From Galaxea fascicularis (Eukaryota; Cnidaria; Anthozoa; Scleractinia; Euphylliidae), in the NCBI GenBank assembly GCA_948470475.1, contig OX419344.1:25864225-25928224 (forward strand): a stretch of 64,000 bases of DNA, read 5' to 3'. The position numbers and the translations under genes are program-made. Every line of letters starts with the position of its first letter. Position 1 is the stretch's first letter. This document shows positions 59,681 through 64,000 of this stretch, in pieces. The notes below the pieces were generated by a model, which searched no databases, was not told where the DNA came from, and saw only the letters and a list, made by a program, of their open reading frames with translations.

Positions 59681-60063
59681 TAGAGTACTAGTGTGACGTC
59701 ACAAAAATGAAATTTCTGAAATTATGGGATTTGTCAGGATATTCTGAAAGAACAATATCCAAGAGGCCTACTTGCCAAAAATGAGCATTTGGGGGCAAAT
59801 TGTCTCTGAGATCGTAGCCCAGTTATGCTTACAAAATTCCATACAAACCCTTCTAAAATTTTTTTGGGTCGACCCAAAAAAAATTTAGAAGGGTTTATAT
59901 GGAATTTTGTAAGCATAACTGGGCTATGATCTCAGGGACAATTTGTCCCCAAATGCTCATTTTTGGCAAGCCTGCCTCTTGGACATTGTTCTTTCAGAAT
60001 ATCCTGACAAATCCCATAATTTCAGAAATTTCATTTTTGTGACGTCATCACTTTAGTACTCTA
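59681..60063. mobile_element. Near-perfect palindrome with arms of about 190 bp
   Basis: The centre is GGGTCGACCC at 59866-59875. The left arm starts TAGAGTACTAGTGTGACGTC and the right arm ends with the complement. Few mismatches are seen, so the pre-formed hairpin would be very stable. No coding sequence. Confidence 0.88.
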
Positions 60064-60093
60064 TAGGGGGTCACTTATCTTTAAGAAGGAAAA

Positions 60094-60421
60094 AAAGAGG
60101 GAGCAATAAATTGATGCACAATTTATAGTCAGTTAAAGGAAGTGACTAATGGAAGGGCAGCAAATATGCTTCAAATGGGAGGGTTAAGAGAATTGGAACA
60201 TGCTCTCCTTTTTTGCATCAGCCAGACCCTACTAAGTAATAATTGGTTAAAAAACTTTGGAACCAGTTATTACTTAGTAGAGGTCAGGCTGATACAAAAA
60301 GGAGAGCATGTTCCAATTCTCCTAACCCTTCCCTTTGTGAAGCATATTTGCTGTCCTTCCATCATTAGTCACTTCCTTTAACTGACTATAAAATGTGCAT
60401 CAATTTGTTTCTCCCTCTTTA
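60094..60421. mobile_element. Palindromic element with arms of about 150 bp
   Basis: Left arm AAAGAGGGAGCAATAAATTG, right arm CAATTTGTTTCTCCCTCTTT; the arms stay paired through CAGTTAAAGGAAGTGACTAA and GGAGAGCATGTTCCAATTCT to a short loop near 60245-60262. Only about 30 bp from the preceding palindrome. Confidence 0.85.
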
Positions 60422-60695
60422 GTTCCATTAGTTTTTCCAAAATTTGCCTTTTCTTATGTAATGTGGTTCTTTTTTTGGCAAATTGATTGTATTGTGCATC
60501 TTTAACTTGTCTGATACAAATGCACATTATGCTCTGCACTGTTCTAGTAATTTACTGTAATTCTTGTACCTGTGTTGTTGAAATAAAATAAATTTGACTG
60601 CAAAAAAGGAATGACTAGTCCCTAAAAGATAGTTGAAAATAGTATGTCATAATATAACAATTTTTTGGGAAACTTTCAGGAAAGACTCTATCAGG

Positions 60696-61175
60696 CCTCA
60701 TTAGCATATATGCTAATTATATAATTAGCATATACATAAATTAAATCTAACAACATTTGATCTATATCTTCCACTTAAGTTTGGTAAGGATGTAATTTAT
60801 GTATATGCTAATTAATTAATTAGCATATACATAAATTAAGTCCTTAAAACTTTTATCTTTACTTTTATTTAAATTAATTAGCATATATGCTAATTAGTTA
60901 ATTAGCATATACATAAATTATATTTGGGAACACCATGTTTTATTTTTACTTGGAATTAATTAGCATATATGCTAATCAATTAATTAGCATATACATAAAT
61001 TATATTTGGGAACACAATCTTTTATTTCCAGATTTAATTTATGTATATGCTAATTAATTAATTAGCATACACATAAATTAAGTCTGGAAACACTTGTAGC
61101 CATTTTTTTTACTTTCATCTGAACTTGACTGGCATATGTGCTCACTAGTTAATTAGCAAATGAATAAACAAGCAG
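60696..61175. repeat. Tandem array of about 80-bp units with internal palindromes
   Basis: Six units start near 60700, 60791, 60873, 60954, 61033 and 61123. Each has a palindromic half (ATTAGCATATATGCTAAT or TATGTATATGCTAATTAATT) and TTAGCATATACATAAATTA, then a variable linker of about 35 bp. Units 3 and 4 share the linker TATATTTGGGAACACMATS. The last unit is degenerate. Confidence 0.8.
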
Positions 61176-61654
61176 TCTAGTCAAGAACAAAGACAGGGTC
61201 ACAGTAAATGGAATGTTTACTACAACAATGACTTTAATAATTTACAAAGTAAATATTCCCAGTTATACAGACAATGGCAATTTCTAGCCTAACTGTTACA
61301 AGTAATCATAGAAACAAAAAAGGGAACTTGTAATTGCAAAATATCCAGGCCTTATCAAAAACAGGTGATTTAGTACTCAGATTTTAAGTGCTAAATATTG
61401 CACAGCAGATCAATGTAACAGCAGTTATTCACCTAGTGTTTCATCGATCAACCAGACAATATAGCGCTTCAAATGCAAGTAATCCCAAATCAATTGTCTT
61501 TGCAAGGGTCTGATATTTTGCTATTTGAAAAGTTAGTGATGGGGGTTGAAGTACAGGTCAGGGAAATTTTAATGCTGAACTAATGTGTACAAACTGAGGT
61601 TTGTAAAACTGACTTTTAATTTCCTACATGTTTTGTCCAAATCAGACTTCATTG

Positions 61655-61955
61655 GGGAGTTTTAAAAGTGAAAGTTACCAGCTTGTCTTAAAAAAAAACG
61701 GCATAAGTCCCAAAACTATTTTACACATAAGGTAAGTTGTAGAACTATTTTTACGGGCCTATGTAATGGAAACAATTTCAGCTGTCACATGTGTGACGTT
61801 TTTCTGGGGGTCACTGAATATGTCACTCATGCTAAAATTTCTTTGCATAGGCCCACAAAATAATTATATGACTTATCTTATCCGTAAAGTAGTTCTGGGC
61901 TTAAGCTCTGTATATTTGAATGTCAAGCTCCTAACTTTCACTTGTAAAACTCTCA
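61655..61955. mobile_element. Imperfect palindromic MITE
   Basis: Arms AAGTGAAAGTTACCAGCTTG ... GGGCCTATGTAA and the complement of TTGCATAGGCCC ... AGCTCCTAACTTTCACTT. Loop about 80 bp. The ORF at 61766 is a reading of the repeat. Confidence 0.65.
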
Positions 61956-61959
61956 CAAA

Positions 61960-64000
61960 ATCCGCCATAGTCGGAGGAAACGTAGGAGATTACAAGTCAG
62001 TTCTATAACCTCAGCTCCTTTGTATTCATTACTTTAGCTTTAAAATTGACCTGCACTTTTTACCCGCTAAAACGTTACCTTGTTTGTTTCCATGGTTTAC
62101 TGTTGACAACTAAAAAAAACAGAGCTCACCTGCCACAAACCTGGGTAAAATCACCACAATGACCTACAGTAATATTTAAGAAACCTGAGATGGAAATAAA
62201 TAACCGACAACAATAGTGAACTGCAATTGCTCTGCAGAACTAAGGAAAATCCTACCACATCTGATTCTTCAGTTGCTGTTGTAGCCTACTTACAGAGGGT
62301 TACAATCAAAACGTCATTGAAAAAAGCTGCCCATTGCAGGATTTGTAATAGAAGCAGCACTGTATAAATTCTTGATTATTATCGTTGTTTTCAATGAATA
62401 ATTTTGATTACGTGTCTCTGCATCTGGAATACCCCAGTGCTGTATGTTGCTGCGAGTGTCACAGTTCTGTTAAGAGTTTCCAAGTATTAAATGTGTGCCA
62501 CTTTAGCACTAAGTGTTGAACCTTGGTAAACTCTTAGTGTTGATTGCACGTGTTTGAGGGAAAAATAACTGCTAACTCTTTGTACATTTAAATAGGAAAA
62601 ATCTAAATTTGTTCAGTAGTGTTGCTACCCTGAGAGGTTTTTTTTCCGTTTGGAGGGAAATAAGATGGCAAAGCCATGGCTACAAGACACAAAGCACCTT
62701 CTATTATGGTTCTTCAGGGATGTTTGTTTTCAATGGACCTCTGGAGCCAAGGTATAGCGTTGTTGAAACTTTTGTTTGCTTGAGTTTTTGTGGAAAGCGA
62801 ATGTAGATTTCACCATATTTGTACTTATGACAGAATGTTGATAACTTAACAGATTTTTGTTTCCACCTAATTTATCCGATGAATGAACAACGTGAACTCA
62901 AATATCATGGTTTTGTTAACACTTTTTGACTCGCTCTGCTTTTTACACAGAAGCACATAAATTAAAGGGTGGGGTCAAATTTGTTTCTCACCCCACCTAA
63001 AATTCAGGTGAATTCATATTCTAAAAGACCTCCAAACATCAATAGCCCATTAAAATTATCTAAGGTTGTAAGGCATTGATAACAAATCGATGACCGTTTT
63101 CTTTTTTTGTTTACCCACCCCCCCCCCCACCCAAAAAAATTGTGCTCTCTGGGAATCAGCACAATAAAATGCACTTGACACAGGCCATCATGGGGGGAGG
63201 GGATGACCCTGGGGACATAGACAGGGTTTGTTAACTTTATTCACCAATGATGAGATCGCTTTTGTAATTCTAAAGCAGGTTGCCCAGGGAAAGACCCACT
63301 GGGATTGTAAGCCCAAGCTAACTTGAAAATGACACGTGATTTTGACAACCCAAGGAGGACTGTTTGTAGCATCCACACAGTAACGATTTTAACTAGGAAA
63401 CAATAGTCCCTCTTGCCACTTCCGACTTACTTTCAGAGTAAGCTAAACTTCACCAAGTGCAGTAGAAAGGTGCACTTTCTTAGCTTATATTTTATAAACT
63501 CATCACTACTCTGAAAGAGTTATTATTAGAGGAAAGCAAACTTCTATTAGAATTTGGGAGTCCCTGGAAAATGTACTTTCTATCTTGAAGCTTCATCTGA
63601 AAGCCAATGTTGCTAAAAAAGAAATCGCATATCAAGACGTCCTTTGGGGGAGGGGCAATGGTGTGAGAGGATATTGTCTTAGGTCCTTGGGTTTTGTAAA
63701 CGTCATTGTACAAATCCCCCGGGATGGCTGCACGGTGACATGGAAATTTATCCTGGTCTGCAAGTTGAAATCTGTTAACAAAAAAAAATACACTTATACC
63801 GAACAGCGGGCCAAGTTTAAGTAAAATTATTCAGCCAATTCTCTCTGTTATGCACATGGATTTCATAATGGACACACACTGGCAGTAAAGATAGTCTTGC
63901 CTTCCTGTTGTAAGTGCCTATAAAGTTTTCATCGCTATTCCGTGTGACCAGAATCAAACATGGCAAATTGTATGCAAAGGCAAGCAAAGAGAATGATTCT
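61960..64000. other. No gene recognised to the right edge
   Basis: AT-rich sequence with a CCCCC run at 63117-63130. Possibly part of a long intron or UTR of a gene beyond the window; no exon with a recognisable product was found. Confidence 0.45.

Overview
The window looks like nuclear DNA from an anthozoan cnidarian, most likely a stony coral. It is AT-rich, its genes are cut into many small exons with GT-AG introns, and introns and spacers are full of short inverted-repeat transposons, LINE and Penelope-like remnants and tRNA-derived SINEs. The organism call is inference from gene architecture and repeat types, not from a marker gene.

Six genes could be assembled by hand from exons whose splice phases agree. 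From left to right they are: SERP1/RAMP4 (minus, 1681-2141, 3 exons, 64 aa); mannose-6-phosphate isomerase MPI (minus, 5901-11533, 7 exons, first exon tentative); an ENOX-family RNA-recognition-motif protein (plus, 12541-19486, 6 coding exons, 997 aa); a TGF-beta type II receptor-like protein that stops just inside the kinase domain (minus, 23653-25648, 4 exons, 258 aa); the tRNA adenosine deaminase subunit ADAT2 (minus, 31140-33893, 2 exons, 262 aa); and argininosuccinate lyase ASL (plus, 34076-55646, 20 exons, 470 aa). No gene could be identified from 55.7 kb to the right edge.

Layout: ADAT2 and ASL are head to head with only 182 bp between start codons, a clear bidirectional promoter. MPI and ENOX also diverge, and SERP1 diverges from a short unidentified ORF at 2394. 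The genes are unrelated housekeeping or signalling functions (ER translocon stability, mannose metabolism, tRNA wobble editing, arginine/urea cycle), so shared promoters rather than a shared pathway explain the pairing.

The spacers and introns hold three TTA-flanked Harbinger-type MITEs, several TTAA-flanked elements, nested foldback elements with 9-11 bp target duplications, a LINE split by a pogo/Tigger-type element, two copies of one tRNA-derived SINE, and a row of long palindromes followed by a tandem array at 59.4-61.2 kb. The points most worth a second look are: a Penelope-like family whose tail carries a hammerhead-ribozyme-like motif; a near-perfect copy of part of the ENOX RRM exon inserted in an ENOX intron between 27-bp direct repeats; the kinase-less receptor; two copies of one element placed as inverted arms around the ADAT2/ASL promoter; and a 17-nt microexon and a GC-AG intron in ASL. 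Coordinates were read by eye and may be off by a base or two.
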